Source: Parelaphostrongylus tenuis
Taxonomy: Eukaryota; Nematoda; Chromadorea; Rhabditida; Metastrongylidae
DNA: 64,000 nucleotides
Assembly (NCBI GenBank): GCA_019055375.1
Contig: JAHQIW010003598.1
Location: 62,001 to 126,000, forward strand
Reading direction: 5' to 3'
Both the position numbers and the translations under genes were made by a program. Shown piece after piece: positions 35,000-47,200 of the stretch. Below the pieces are notes generated by a model. That model was not told where the DNA came from and did not search any database. It saw only the letters and a program-made list of their open reading frames with translations. Within the stretch, counting starts at the first letter, position 1. Each line of letters begins with the position of its first letter.

Positions 35000-37450
35000 A
35001 TAATACAGGGAAAACACTATGTTTCCGACGGGAATTCTTAGGATTTTAGAAGTAAATTCTCTCGGTGCACTTCAAACGGATTTTATAAGGGCTTCAATCA
35101 CTACTATGTTGATGGAACGAAACCGTAGTAAATCGTTGAAAACCATCTGTTCTTCTTCTTTCAGCAGCACGTTTGCCATAGCAGTTCTTAGGAACTACTT
35201 TGTGCTGACCATTTAGTATATCATTCCACTAATTTTTCGAGTAGGCATGACGCTGTTAACGAAAAGACTTATTGAGTACAACACTGACCAATGTTTCGCG
35301 GTTTTGCTTTCTTTAGAACTGTTTTGTACCTTACGCTTGACATATTCACAAGAACGCTGGTTTTTCGAAAACGTCTAATGAGTTACGTTAGCTGAAATAC
35401 TTATGAATATGAAGCTTTGCTCCATACCTCTCAAAGTGTATGTTTTTTGGTTGAGCCGTGATCACATCTATTGTGCAGCTCCCAGCACTTTGCATTCCAT
35501 TCAACTTCTTGCATCCTCCTCCTCCGTGAAGTTTCTAGGATTTGTATGTACACACAATTGCTGCTTGAGGATATTGGCCTTCTTTGTGAATGGCATTGAT
35601 TGTTGGTCGAATGAATGCTCTTTGGAATCTGAAAATTGCAGTACTACTATTTCCTTGAGGGACTACGTTATTCTATGAATTTTCATTCTAACCCGTAATA
35701 GTTCGAAACTTTCATCAAGATATTCAAAAACATGAGTAAGAAACCCAAATGTCCAAAGTTTTTGAGCCAAACAAATTCATCCTGTTAGAACAAAAAGATA
35801 TATATTAGAGCCAAGGTCCTGGTTTTCTCTTCAATAGATAAAGTTTATTAAGAGTTAAACGCAATGAAATCAATGCGGGTAGCCTAAAGTGTGGGAAAAT
35901 CCGTCAAACTGGCATAGAAATTTTCTTTACAAGTCATCCTGCCTTCGAAACCATAATCTAGCCCCCTCCCATTTGCTTCTATTTAAAAGGATTATGAAGT
36001 CTGGAACGTATCGAATGCTAGAAATCCGTAGGGATTGCTCTTCGTCTGCTTTGAGCTCAAAATAAAATTTTAGAACGAAGATTCTGAAAAAAAAAGGCTT
36101 TGTGCTCTCGTAGCTTTCTGCAGAGAAGTGATTGCATATGAAGCCAAGCACATATGACATTTTTTATATGTTCATACAACCGTAGACGAGCTCACGTTGA
36201 TTTTATGATTTAAAAAGATTAGCTTTGGGCCGGGCAATAACACTTATTCTATGGCTCTCAATGTTGTCCACACAAAAAGCGTCGTATTCGAGTGCTACGA
36301 CTTCCTCCACCTTTTTACCATTCGTTGCTGTTTTGGATTAACTCGTTAATAGTCTCAAACGTTTTATTTTACGACTAGTCGTCATGAGAATTGGTTAACC
36401 TTTCATCACGGCTTCTCAGCGATTTGTAAAAGTACTCATTCTGTAAGAAGCCGCTCTAAACGAATTCAACTTTACAGTGGTAGGATTTTAATTGGGTGCG
36501 ACCTTATATATCTTGTAATAGTGCTTATTACTTAGCTCGAATATGCACATTAGAACTGCGGTGTAATCTCACTACTTGACAGTCATTCAGTTTTGAGGAG
36601 AATTAGAAGGATTTCATTTCATTACCATTGCCGCTTATTGAGGATAACTTTTTCGAACGATTTTCCAGTTCACGTTTCAACTCGACTGCAACGAAGACCA
36701 AAGTTGTGAGTGCAAACAGCTGTAGACAATCGATAGAAATGATATGAATCTCTTACTCACTTGAAAGTTTCTAAAATGACTCATTACACAAAGATTTGAT
36801 GACATTCCGTTTTTGACAACTATCTATTTCAACAATGCTGAGATACGAGCAGAATTTGGAGCTCTATGTAGATACAATGGACCAGAACCGTGATTATGCT
36901 TTGCGAGGCAGCTTACGCTCACACTGAACCATCGAAGCCGCGACTGTGGCTTTTTCTGAGTTATTAAGATATTTACCAACATTTTTTAGTTCTCAGCAAA
37001 ATTCAAAAAATATCGAAAGATCGATTTTCGACTATGTTTGGGCATAATTATCTTGTGTTCTTCCAAAAACTCTTCTGTTTCGGCTGAGTCGCGGTAGACG
37101 AGACGTATTTTGGTGTTTTTGGGCTAACGCATCGCTAACTTCGCTTTCTTCAGGGCGTAGATTTGTTCCTATGTAGCCGCGTGTTCAATATTTGCTGAAT
37201 GTCCCACGGTTTCTAAAAATATCTATTTCTCGGATCAAATTATATATCATTCTGTTGCGGAGCACTCAGTGTTTTCGACTTTATCGAATGAGACTACCCG
37301 TGTGTAATTCATAAGGCGTGTAGTTAATTCCTATAGTTCATGTGAACTACTTGAGGGTAGTCGCACGTTTCAAAGATGAAGACAGTGAGGGCATTCTACT
37401 AGACAAATATTTTTCCATCGATGAAATAGCTTTTTATTTAGACTTTAGCA
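35000..37450. other. gene-poor stretch
   Basis: Apart from the weak candidate near 36.0 kb, only short AT-rich frames are present. Confidence 0.3.
35965..36100 (-). other. weak exon candidate
   Basis: On the minus strand a textbook acceptor (CTTTTTTTTTCAG, about 36085) opens a frame IFVLKFYFELKADEEQSLRI, then SSIRYVPDFII. No clear donor and no partner exon were found. No family recognised. Confidence 0.2.
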
Positions 37451-37454
37451 ACAC

Positions 37455-38290
37455 CTAATCAATCACCCGTTGATTGCCGTGTGACGGGAGCTGGCGTATT
37501 GGTTTTTGGCTTTCCCTCTTGCGTGCAAGAGTAACCCGGAGGGCTCTGCTTGTTTTGTGGATTCGCTGAATATCATGTTTTTTTCTAGACTCTCGTGAAA
37601 AGTCGGACTATCGGGTCAGCAATCTTCCTGTTAGGCGCTTGACATCTCGATATCTCCAGTCGGTAGCGGCTCTTCATCGGTCGTTGTTGAAACTCATCAG
37701 TGGTCGTTTCACCTGAAATCTTGTTTACGTACCGACTAGGTTTGTGTTGCATACGTTACGCTAGGGTGGATCGCTGAGACAAAAAGGTGGGCATGGAGTC
37801 GGATGTTCTTTGTTCTCTTCATTACATCCTCGGTGCTCTCGAACACCTCTAACCGCTTGCTCCTTCCGCCCAATGCTGGAGCTAGCCGGTCATCATATTG
37901 ACTTGCCGATCTAGGTCGAAGTGGCTGGTGCATTTCGAGAAATTTATTTCGCCAAACGGAACCACTTCATTCTTCACTAACTCTGTATTTATGGGATCTA
38001 AGCGAAGATCACTCCTTCCACAAGCGATTTCGAAGTCGTCTAACATTCGTCGGTCTGGCTAATTCTTGATCTCATAAAGACGATGTCATCAACAAAGCCA
38101 AACTGGTTGACCATCGATTTTCACTTCCATGCTGCACCATCCTAGTAATCGCATCACGTTCTGAATACTGGCAGTCTTGACGAGTAGGTGTCACATCGTT
38201 GAGTTCCTCCTCTTGCGTCGATTGTAATGTCGTTGTAGAATCGTATTATTTTGGTTGCAAAATTTTTGTGGTGGCTCAGAAGAAATCAAG
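37455..38290 (-). pseudogene. RTE-type retrotransposon relic (RT to 3' end)
   Basis: Minus-strand blocks in order: YNDITIDARGGTQRCDT (RT, equivalent to RRGVRQGDT), NQFGFVDDIVFMRSRISQ (FADD changed to FVDD), LAPALGGRSKRLEVF, then STEDVMKRTKNIRLHAHLF and ATQT. A 3' end near 37460-37540 still resembles the end of the 47-50 kb copy (GTTACTCTTGCACGCAAGAG versus the intact-type CTACTCTTGCACGCGACAGG). This is the same subfamily as the nested copy but older and 5'-truncated. Confidence 0.75.
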
Positions 38291-38321
38291 AAGACTATGA
38301 AGTATTCATTCGTAAATAAAG

Positions 38322-38580
38322 GTAATGAGCGCGTGTGACTCAGCAGCTAGAGTCTGCGAACCCAGTAATAGACCTCGCTGCTTCGATCCAGCGCCAGGCT
38401 ACTCAGGTGTTTTAGCATCTAGAATGAAAACAAGGCGCATACTTTACGAAGATAGCTGGTCTGGCTTGATATATTGGCAAGCCTTCGCACTTTATAGGTT
38501 GGATATGCATCAGTCACATCTGAGTGTGGTCAACAAAGTCGAAATATTTGACTCAAGCCTCAGGGATTGACCATCTTCGG
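38322..38580 (+). repeat. tRNA-like SINE, diverged (SINE-A type)
   Basis: GAGCGCGTGTGACTCAGCAG head, TGCTTCGATCCAGCG (B-box-like), GCCTTCGCACTTTATAGG, GTCGAAATATTTGACTCAAG and the family tail CCTCAGGGATTGACCATC. Confidence 0.5.
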
Positions 38581-39419
38581 AATGCCCTTCTCTCTTATTT
38601 TTTTCTTCAACATACAATCACAACCAACGGTTGCAATCACTGCATGAGTAAAAAAGTGCATGCCATAAACTTCCAACAAACATTTCCCGACTCATAGTCT
38701 ACATATATGAACACGTCGAAAACGAAATGAGAACTCTTCCAAATATAAGAATATTGATCGTCACGATAGAGTTTCCTTTCACTTTTAAAACCACAAGAAT
38801 TTTTCCATCTGAAACTTATAGATTGCTTTTTTTTCCAACTTTTTTTCGTTTGCGCTCGAATGGAGAGTGATGCCATAAAACATGATAGGAATTTTATTCA
38901 ACACGACTCGATGATGTTTTTCACAGTACGTCGCTTACGCCAGCTTTTTTCTTCTTTGTAAAAGTTTTTATACGATCATTTTGTGAATGATTTCTTGAAA
39001 TTTCGATTCGTTTGAAAGTTTCAGTGGAAGCGAAAAATGAAAGTAAATGATCTGAAAATTATCACAAAAGAGAGAAAACTTCTTCCTATTTGTCTATTGA
39101 GATATCAACTTGACTTATTTTATTCTTCGAGAATTAGCAACTCTCAGTTAAAAAACCTATCACTGGTCTGAATTTGTTAATTATCGTGACTAACAATTTC
39201 CATACTTGTTGCGCCTCATACATCAACGATTTTTTTGGTTTGTCTCCTTCAAATGTCACACCATTAGGTCATTGAAGCAGAAGTTTCCTGTTGTTCAGTT
39301 TATCCAATGAACCCGAACGACATCGTGAAAACCGCCAAGAAGGTATGATTCTGATTCGTCAATTATATCTATAGTTTCCAGAGGTTCATTTATCGCAGTT
39401 CTTTATTTGGAAAAACAAA

Positions 39420-39520
39420 AACGTGCCTGATAATCATTTTTTGAGCTATGCATGTGGTCTGTTATAGGGCACCGACAGAGCCCGATACACGTAATCCGAC
39501 CTTGACAGTCTCAAAAGGAA
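39420..39520 (+). repeat. fragment of the 56.5-57.1 kb foldback family
   Basis: CGTGCCTGATAATCATTTTT, GAGCTATGCATGTGGTCTGT, AGAGCCCGATACACGTAAT match 56533-56630 (ATGCCTGATAATCATTATTT, GCATGTCAGTGGTCTG, AGAGCCCGATACACGTGTTT). Confidence 0.65.
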
Positions 39521-39583
39521 AAAAAAACAGTTGTAGCAAACAAAATTCAACTACTATACTAAGGATTATATCCTCATAATGCT

Positions 39584-39884
39584 AAAAAGGGTAAAGCTCT
39601 CGGCGTTGATCAATCCCTGATGAATGCGCCATGCATTCGTCTTCAATTTTTAACTTTGTTGGAGGTGATTGAATGCATATCTGGCCTTTACAATGACTCG
39701 CGGCGGCTTCCCGCCGAACCGAGTCAGTGCTGCTTATCTTATCAGACAGGTCTGAGACCACTCTGATACCAATCGACCGACCCCGGAGGGATGAATGGCT
39801 TGGTGAGCCATCAGTTTGAGATAGAACCAGTGACCTCATGTGCGACGCAAAGCACCTCTAACCACTGCGCCACATGCGCACATT
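39584..39884 (-). repeat. SINE-A copy, full length
   Basis: Minus strand: GCGCATGTGGCGCAGTGGTT, GGTTCTATCTCAAACTGATG (B box with one change), body and tail well kept (ATTGATCAACGCCGAGAGCT). Confidence 0.8.
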
Positions 39885-40248
39885 AAGTATATCCTAATGT
39901 TCTGTACAAATACTAGTAACAAGATCACTTGTTTTGGCCTGCAGTGCAATCACTAGTAATCCGCATTACTTTGATGTTGGAGTCTGCCTATGCCATTTTT
40001 AATATCCACGCATTCCGACTTTTCAGTTCTTCATTACCTATCGATCTTCACGTCTTCCGCCGCAAGCTGTTCTGCTGAGTTGAGAAGCTAATCACCATTA
40101 GTGCTTTTTCTTTTTTGTCTTCACTCCTGTATAACGAAAGTTTTTGACGTCAACTTTCTCACGTAAACACTTGGAACCCCTATACTTGAGTTATTTCCGA
40201 GAACTAGCGGATTTCCTTCTATAGAATTTAGTGCACCAGATCCTGCTC

Positions 40249-40495
40249 ATAATCGTCACTGTACGGTAATTTGTCGTATGATGGTCCTGAGCACTATTTT
40301 GATGCCAAATACAGCAGTACTAAAAATCCCTACTCATGGAGCAGTGACTTACCTTCCCTTAATATGACACCGAATGGCCAGATATCTCAGTTTCACTTAG
40401 CGCAGCATCCTCGTCGATCCCAGTATCGAGTCCGAGTTCCTCGCCGAGTCCTAGTGACAATGACGGGCATCGTGAATACTTTAGTTCTTTGAATA
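40249..40495 (+). CDS. candidate 3' exons of an unidentified gene
   Basis: A plus-strand frame reads SLYGNLSYDGPEHYFDAKYS and goes on through KNPYSWSSDLPSLNMTPNG. A second frame, entered after the acceptor GATATCTCAG (about 40390), is Ser-rich: SLSAASSSIPVSSPSSSPSP, then SDNDGHREYFSSLNK. A donor at AGCA/GTGACT (about 40344) or AGCA/GTACTA (about 40317) joins the two in phase through an intron of roughly 47-85 nt. AATAAA follows at about 40491. Composition suggests a low-complexity tail of a regulatory protein, but there is no domain to name it. Exon limits are tentative. Confidence 0.3.
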
Positions 40496-40979
40496 AAAGG
40501 GGGCACACCATCATGTTGATAACTAATTGTTAAGAATACTACTTGGTCCATTGATCAACCTCGCGACAAAACCCTGTAGCACTCATATTCACTTCCTTAG
40601 ATCATTGCGTTTCATAGACCAGTACTCAGTTGTATGCGTGAAAACAACACATCCCTCAACCTCATCATACATCAAATGACCAAAGAAATCATTATAAAGC
40701 AGCGAACAAAGCAATATAAGATGTTTCGTAGCGGGAAGCAGCGGTAGTTACTAACTGACTATGTTCAGGCGCTTCTGTCGCAATCCGTCTCAATCCAAAA
40801 TTATACGCTCGAAGATTGTCAGATCGCTTACCATGCGACTACAAACTCACTAATGCAGGTGGATGAAAGTTTATTTGTTTAATTCTATAACGATATTCTT
40901 TTGCTTGCTTATCTTTTATCACATGTCCAAAAGAATGGCACTGGAGGCGGAGTGGGCATATAACGCTAACGCAAGTTAG

Positions 40980-41030
40980 ACGCTGGCCCGGGCAAGCCAA
41001 GCCAGACGCTGGCCCGGGCAAGCCAAGCCT
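40980..41030 (+). repeat. GC-rich 26-bp tandem duplication
   Basis: GACGCTGGCCCGGGCAAGCC followed by AAGCC(A/T) occurs twice in a row, inside otherwise AT-rich DNA. Confidence 0.8.
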
Positions 41031-41289
41031 CCGATTCCGCCAGAATCTTAAATCAGATTCCTTAGTTCAAACAAGTCTATTACTAAATTGTTGACTGCGC
41101 ATGACAAAACTGCATGAACAGGCTGCTGACTGTGATAAAATCTGAAAACAGCCTTAACAGCTACTCCAAAACTCCATAGAATCAAGAGTTGAGTTGGCCG
41201 TCATTCAACGACATTCATAGAAAGAACCGAAAGTCCTCGAATAGCAGTTGAGTCTACATGCAAAGATCGAAGTCCTTCTCGGTCGATGG

Positions 41290-41350
41290 ATATTCAGAAA
41301 AGAATCGCATGCGAGAAGTTCAAGGATCCGTACAAGATGTGATCTCCAGT
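41290..41350 (+). repeat. SINE-B tail fragment
   Basis: GAATCGCATGCGAGAAGTTC then AAGGATCCGTACAAGATGTG, matching the SINE-B end (GAATCGAATGCTAGAAGTAA, GGGATCCGCACAATAAC). Confidence 0.45.
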
Positions 41351-41359
41351 CTAATAAAT

Positions 41360-42480
41360 TAAAAAGTGCCAACAAGACATGGCGTAATAAATTGCTCGAT
41401 TATAGAGTGCCAGACGGCGAGATAGTGCTGTAGCAAACCTAAACACATGAGAAATGTTCCTGTCAAAGTATTCGAGGGCTCGAATTATGGTATTTGATAC
41501 GAACACCTACCATGTTCCGCCTCATGAGCCTCTACTCCTTGTAATGAATAAAGGACAAAATCACTTACCGCTATGCATTTCCGTGATTTTTGTTATTCTC
41601 TTTATTAGATACAGTCTCCACCTTCTAACTTCACAATCCTCCTAGCTATGCATGACTTAATGGTTTAATGGTACATTTTTGGTGACTAGGATTAGTTTTG
41701 TAAAAAAAAAGAAACGAACTCCTAGTGCAGACATTCTCGATAGTCATTAGAATATCCAGTTTCGGTTCGACTAATAGGAAAAGTGCATTTTCTGTGTGCA
41801 GCGCTGTAATGGACAAATGGCGTTATATAGCTATCATTTTCTTCAAGTTGCCACCAGTTTTGGAATAATGAGAAACCGGTTAATAACGCTGGGTACCGTT
41901 GTGAACGTGGGCAGTTCCTAAAAGCCACATGGTAATGCGATGTCGAGTAATTTGTTCAGTAATTGATTCTGTCATATGGGTAATATCCCAAAAAAAGGTG
42001 ATGAGCCTTAAAAAGATATGTGATAAGTACAATCGCATTAACGCTCACTGGATGCACTCTTTTTTCTTGAGCAATATGCTAAAGACATTCTAAAAAGGCG
42101 TCACATCACGTTTTACATCATTCATATAGCTATCACCCCAGATATGAAGCGTAAGTTGATCATTGGGGTACGACAAGCATATCTCTGAGTCTAATCTTGA
42201 TGCAACGGAAGTAACAACTAAGTTAAAGGAATTTTCTACCAGAGTTAGTGTAGAAGCAGGAGACATCGCCTTTGAAAAAAGGCAACAACACCATTGAAGA
42301 ACACGATCATTACAGTGATAACTTGGACTTCCACTGCGTATCGACTCACTCGATTTGCACCAATTAATTTCTCAAATCGTCTCACACTTAATAGTTATTT
42401 AATGTATTATGTTCACCCAAGGTACCTGAGGAGTGTTACAATCTTCATAAAATCGCAAACTGGAATTTTCGAGAATTAAA
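41360..42480. other. no gene seen
   Basis: AT-rich DNA with 60-68-codon frames that lack splice support. Confidence 0.3.
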
Positions 42481-42487
42481 CTGGTTA

Positions 42488-42625
42488 TTAGTGATAAGGA
42501 TATGACATGTTTTGAGCTGATAGGTCTAGTGCTATACAGGCGCCTCTTTCATCCCCATTGGGACTCATCAGTACCACCCTCCCTCGGTTCAGCAGATCCC
42601 CTGAGCAAAATAATCCCTAAAGGAA
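42488..42625 (+). repeat. single-arm copy of foldback element F1
   Basis: GTGATAAGGATATGACATGT, TTTGAGCTGATAGGTCTAG, ACCACCCTCCCTCGGTTCAG: the same sequence as the left arm of the palindrome that starts about 100 bp later. Confidence 0.75.
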
Positions 42626-42720
42626 TCAACGCCGAGTAAAAAATTATCGCAAGTCAGGTGATGTACTTATCTGACAATGTGGTGACAGGCAGCCGAGTAT
42701 ATAGCTGTTAGAATGAATCA

Positions 42721-43063
42721 AACCTCTTCTATCAACTGCTTTTTCATAGACCCGCCAAAAATGAAATAATGTGATAAGGACATGACATGTTTTGAGCTGA
42801 GAGATCTAGCGGTATACAGGGCGCCTGTTTCATCCTATTGTAACTTATCAGGACCACCCTCCCTCGGTTCAGCCGATCCCCCTGAGCCAATTATTCTACC
42901 TCAGGGGATCGGCTGAACCGTGTGAGAATGATACTGACGAGTCCCAATAGGACGAAACAGGCGCCTGTATGCCAGTAAACCAGTCAGCTCAAAACATGTC
43001 ATATCCTAGTCAGATTATTTCATTTTGAGCGAGTCTATAAAAAAGCAGTTGGTAGAAGAGGTT
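42721..43063. mobile_element. foldback element F1 (palindrome, ~165-bp arms)
   Basis: The left arm starts AACCTCTTCTATCAACTGCT and runs through GACATGACATGTTTTGAGCT and CGGTTCAGCCGATCCCC. The right arm is its reverse complement: AGGGGATCGGCTGAACCG, AGCTCAAAACATGTCATATC, AGCAGTTGGTAGAAGAGGTT. The centre is about 42892 (GAGCCAATTATTCTACCTC). No coding capacity, so this resembles a foldback/MITE-type element. Confidence 0.8.
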
Positions 43064-43069
43064 ATTAGT

Positions 43070-43735
43070 GAGTTGAGTATACTTAAAAGTATTTGAGTGC
43101 ACTTGAGATATGTTAGGCGTCCAGTGTTCATCCAGATAAAAGGGTCTGATAGAAATGAGTAGCTGAACGAGATTTCCTTCCTCAAGCCTGGCTAGGTATA
43201 ATCCAACATCACGTATAGTCATTAGGTCTGACTCGGAAGAATCCCCCTTCCAAGGATACAGTATTCTCTCCTATCCTCATAGACTGCCAGTACATATATT
43301 GACAACTTAAGAACGCCTTAGAACAGGTTTTTCCGGTATCCAATAGATAGCACTCTTGACAGCAACTTATTGTTCGCATGAACAACTTGATAGAATTGCG
43401 CGATTTCCCCTTAAAGATGAACCATTAAAGGAAACATGGAGGGATCGAATACTTGATAAACCTGGTCTACGGTGTTGAATCGAGTACCGATTCAGTGCAT
43501 GATGCGTCGTACTTCTAACTAGGTCTTTGAAAGCGCCTTGGAACAACTAAGAATTTAAGTTACATACCTAGTTTATTGGACTACCCGTCTTCACTGATAG
43601 TGCGAGCCTTACCACAGCAACAATGTACTGGCTTAGCTGTTTTGTTCCCTGAAGTCGCGAGATGAGCTTGGCCGCGGCTTCCCCAAGTCGTCACCACATG
43701 AGAGCAGTCGCACACCCTTGTGGATTCAGCATGAG
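43070..43735. other. no gene seen
   Basis: No frame with splice support and no repeat recognised. Confidence 0.3.
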
Positions 43736-43739
43736 ATTA

Positions 43740-43925
43740 CTACCTTGCAACTAGTAGCTACAGGACGGCGTCATTGGTACAGTTCACTCTTAACTGGGGT
43801 TTTTGTGTGGAAACGTCCCCATTCCTCACCCTGGTGGCTTTGCTGGAGGGTTTAACCTCCCTCTGTACTTCTCAATCTGCCACCCACGAACACCTCCCAG
43901 CTACGATGAGGCGGTAAACCATCTA
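43740..43925 (+). repeat. repeat R copy
   Basis: CAACTAGTAGCTACAGGACG, TCACTCTTAACTGGGG, TCCTCACCCTGGTGGCTT, CACCTCCCAGCTACGATGAG, GGTAAACCATCT. The best preserved R copy; it ends about 350 bp before the first recognised receptor exon. Confidence 0.65.
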
Positions 43926-44281
43926 AGAGCAGTACTTGTTTTGGTATAATTGATTACTATTGCAGAGAAAAGGGAACCCTTGGACCATTTCTGTCTCAAG
44001 GTTTTCCTATTCGTAGATTTGCATGAAATTATTTGCGTCATCTGAGAGAAAAACAAAAAGAAATGGCCGTCCCTCACTCGCCTTCGATTAGGTAGACTAA
44101 AGAGCGGCTCTCTTGCTTTGCACAAATTTCATTTGTTCTGGAAGACATCATTGACAGAAGAAACAAACTATTATGATCTAAGCTAAACTTTAGGGATTCT
44201 GCAATTGTTCAGGTTCTTCTGCTCAGTCTCAAAAACACTCTTGAGTTACGAACTGGAAGCTTTTTTACTTACTTTTTTCAG

Positions 44282-47200
44282 ACGATTCGTTCCGTGCACA
44301 TCTTTTTCTGTTTCTTTGGTGTCATAGCATCTTCGCTCTTCATTTATGTGCTCATATCTCGTTCGTCTCAAAATCTACACGTGAATCTTCGGCTATCGTT
44401 AACCAGTCTTAGTTTAGCCGCTTGGATTGCATGCGCACAGCTTCTTCTCATAGCTGTGTATAGGTATGGATTTTTTTATGATCAATATCCTTGTGGCTAT
44501 CCGCATCCAGACATGGACACGGCAAATTCCACCTTCTGGAACAATCTCCCACATTGAAAGGCTTCAAAATATTTCCTTTCTTTTCTTCTGAAAGTTATAA
44601 ATTAAGATTCAAGTCTACTAAAGAAAGACAAAGGCATTGAATAAGAGTAACACATATTTCAAGATGAAGATATATAACACATAACGTTCCATGTGGGCAC
44701 TATAGTGTCCGTAGATACTGTAATTATGGCCTTTTGAAACTTTTAAACATTTGCAAGCTTTTTAAGCCTTTGATCACTTCGAGAACCTAACAGTAGATTT
44801 GACATCGAGAAATTAGTTCGCTGAGTCTCCATTGATCATTGTGTACTAAATAAATCTGATATGGAACGCTGTTTGCTCAGTACGTTAGGTTATAACTAAT
44901 TTCGTCCTGAATCAGTCAATTTCTTGCTGTTGAAGAGATTTATGTTAAGAATGGACAATTACAAAAAAGATTTATATCACAAGTCTAAGACAGCTGCTTT
45001 TGTTAGTTATCCTGTGATTTTGTTACTTAGTAAACACACTAATGAAGTTGATGTAGAGGAAGTAAACTCGATCAATCACGCACTACACAAAAACCCAGTA
45101 AAAGAAAAACTCAGATTCAGGTGTTGCTGTTTGAGGATTACATCTTCTTTATAAATGTTGTAGAATGCTGGCCGGGATAATTAACCTTCTTCGAAGTAGC
45201 CAAGCTAAGGGGTTTAGTTGATTAACTTAAGAGTATGTTGAGAAAGGGAATTGAACTAGCTTCTTATTTACCATTTTTTTCCTGATATACTGCGACACTC
45301 AGAACTGCGCCACCCCGCTCCCAATTTGATCATTAACTCATAAGTAATCTTCATAATTGTATGTAAGAAAATTGTAAGCTCATGCTCTCCATTCGTTAGA
45401 ATATCATAAATAGTGATTGACGTGGCTGGAGGTGGTCTACAGTACACATATGGTTCTTCTTCGAGTAACTCCCCCTGTCTCAGCAAGTTAAATATATCTT
45501 TTCGGGTTCGGCCGGACTGATTTACCGTTAGGCCACAGTAAATCACCGTGAGCCAAATATGCATCGATTCTTCAATGGAAGCCCAGCAAAGTCGAATGCA
45601 TGGTGCATCCTTCTGAACCTGATCTACATTGAACTGTTCATCGCTGTTCTTCACAAATGTGACCAAAATTCCTTTTAAAAAAATTATCTCAAAGAAAATC
45701 ACATTCCAGACTATTTTTCGGGACCTTTTCCAGTATCAGCTGCATTGCGGTAAATCACATTTATTTTTTATGCATTGCTGGCGACAGCGTGGTCAAAATG
45801 TGATGACTAATTGTGTTTATTTTAAAAAATTCAATTACTCAAATCATCAACATCAATACTGGATTATAGAGTCCATGCTGCAAGTGTTCTTTTTTTTTGT
45901 AGTTTGATGAAAACATTGACAGAGGATAACGCATGCAATTCACTCTACGAAGCCAAATGGTGTGCAATTGCTAGGTTAGACAAACTTCTGAGTACTGTTA
46001 TTTCTACTCAGAGATTAAATGTCTTCTCGTATGCTTTAGATTTCCTGTCGTCTTATCCATTTACGCAACGTTATGTGGAATTCTCATTTTGGCAGTAGAA
46101 CGGACAATAGCCACATTAAATTACAAGTCCTATGAAGTTCACGGATCAAGAATTGTGGCTGTAATGCTCATTGGGGCACAGGTTAGTCTGAGAAATCGTT
46201 ATTAATTTTGACGTTTTACTCTTGATAGTATAACAATGGTCTTCTAACACACTATACAATTCCGATTCAATTTTCGCCTGAGGTCGATCTTATGTGTATC
46301 ACTCAGCCTTCTTGGATGAATATTTCAACATCAGTCAGTACTAGAGAGCAATAAAAATTTAAATTTAGGTTATATATATTTATATAATCAATGCAATGTA
46401 CATCTTGAGACCTTGATCAAGAGCAATATAATCTGACAATGTATTCTGAGTCTTTCATGGGGTCCGTTATGGACACTTATACAATGCAAGAGAAGTGTTT
46501 CGGCCTTCCAGCCTCGTCATTGCACGGTGCATTTTTTTCAATCAGTTCCTCGAAGATTTACACATTATATGGAGGGATCGACGGCGAACTTTTTACACTC
46601 AGCGTGCAGTGAAACAATCATTCATAGCAGACCACACAAAACATGTCATGTGGCCTGGTAATGGGCTCTTGTACAACCCGATACACGTGCTTTCGACCAT
46701 ACAGTCTCGTCAGTGGGGCTGAACCGTCGTCTTTCAATCTTTTTAGCCAATCCTCTGTGTGTGCTCTAGTCCCTACACTATAAGGTAGCAAAGACGAACG
46801 ATTTACACTGTGATTCAAGTAAATCATTACCGAATTTACAGTGTTGTACATTCCATTGCTCTTTGGCTGGTATTTTCGTAATATTCTATTTTTATTTTGA
46901 GTGCTTTCTCAAGACAACGCTCAAATTTCGCAGATCTCTTCCTTATTATTTGAGTCAACATGTCATGAGTGTGCAACACTGTAATTCAGATTGGTGGATA
47001 GGGGAATAAACGCAAACCAAAAGCGACCGTGTGCTACCCAGAGACGCAAGTGGATTCAGAGGACAGCACCCCTGCTTCTGCGGCGCCGACTTGACAAAAA
47101 CTCTATTTCTACGAGTCAAGTCGGCCAAAAGCCTGCAATCAAGCGGCTGGGAAGTACATGGGAGGCGGTTAGGAGTTGCCTCATCAAATAAGCTCCTCCC

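Noticed and set aside
45268..45702. 144-codon minus-strand frame as a gene
   Set aside because: Half of it runs through a SINE-A relic (45520-45640), it overlaps the receptor intron on the opposite strand, and it shows no motif or splice support.
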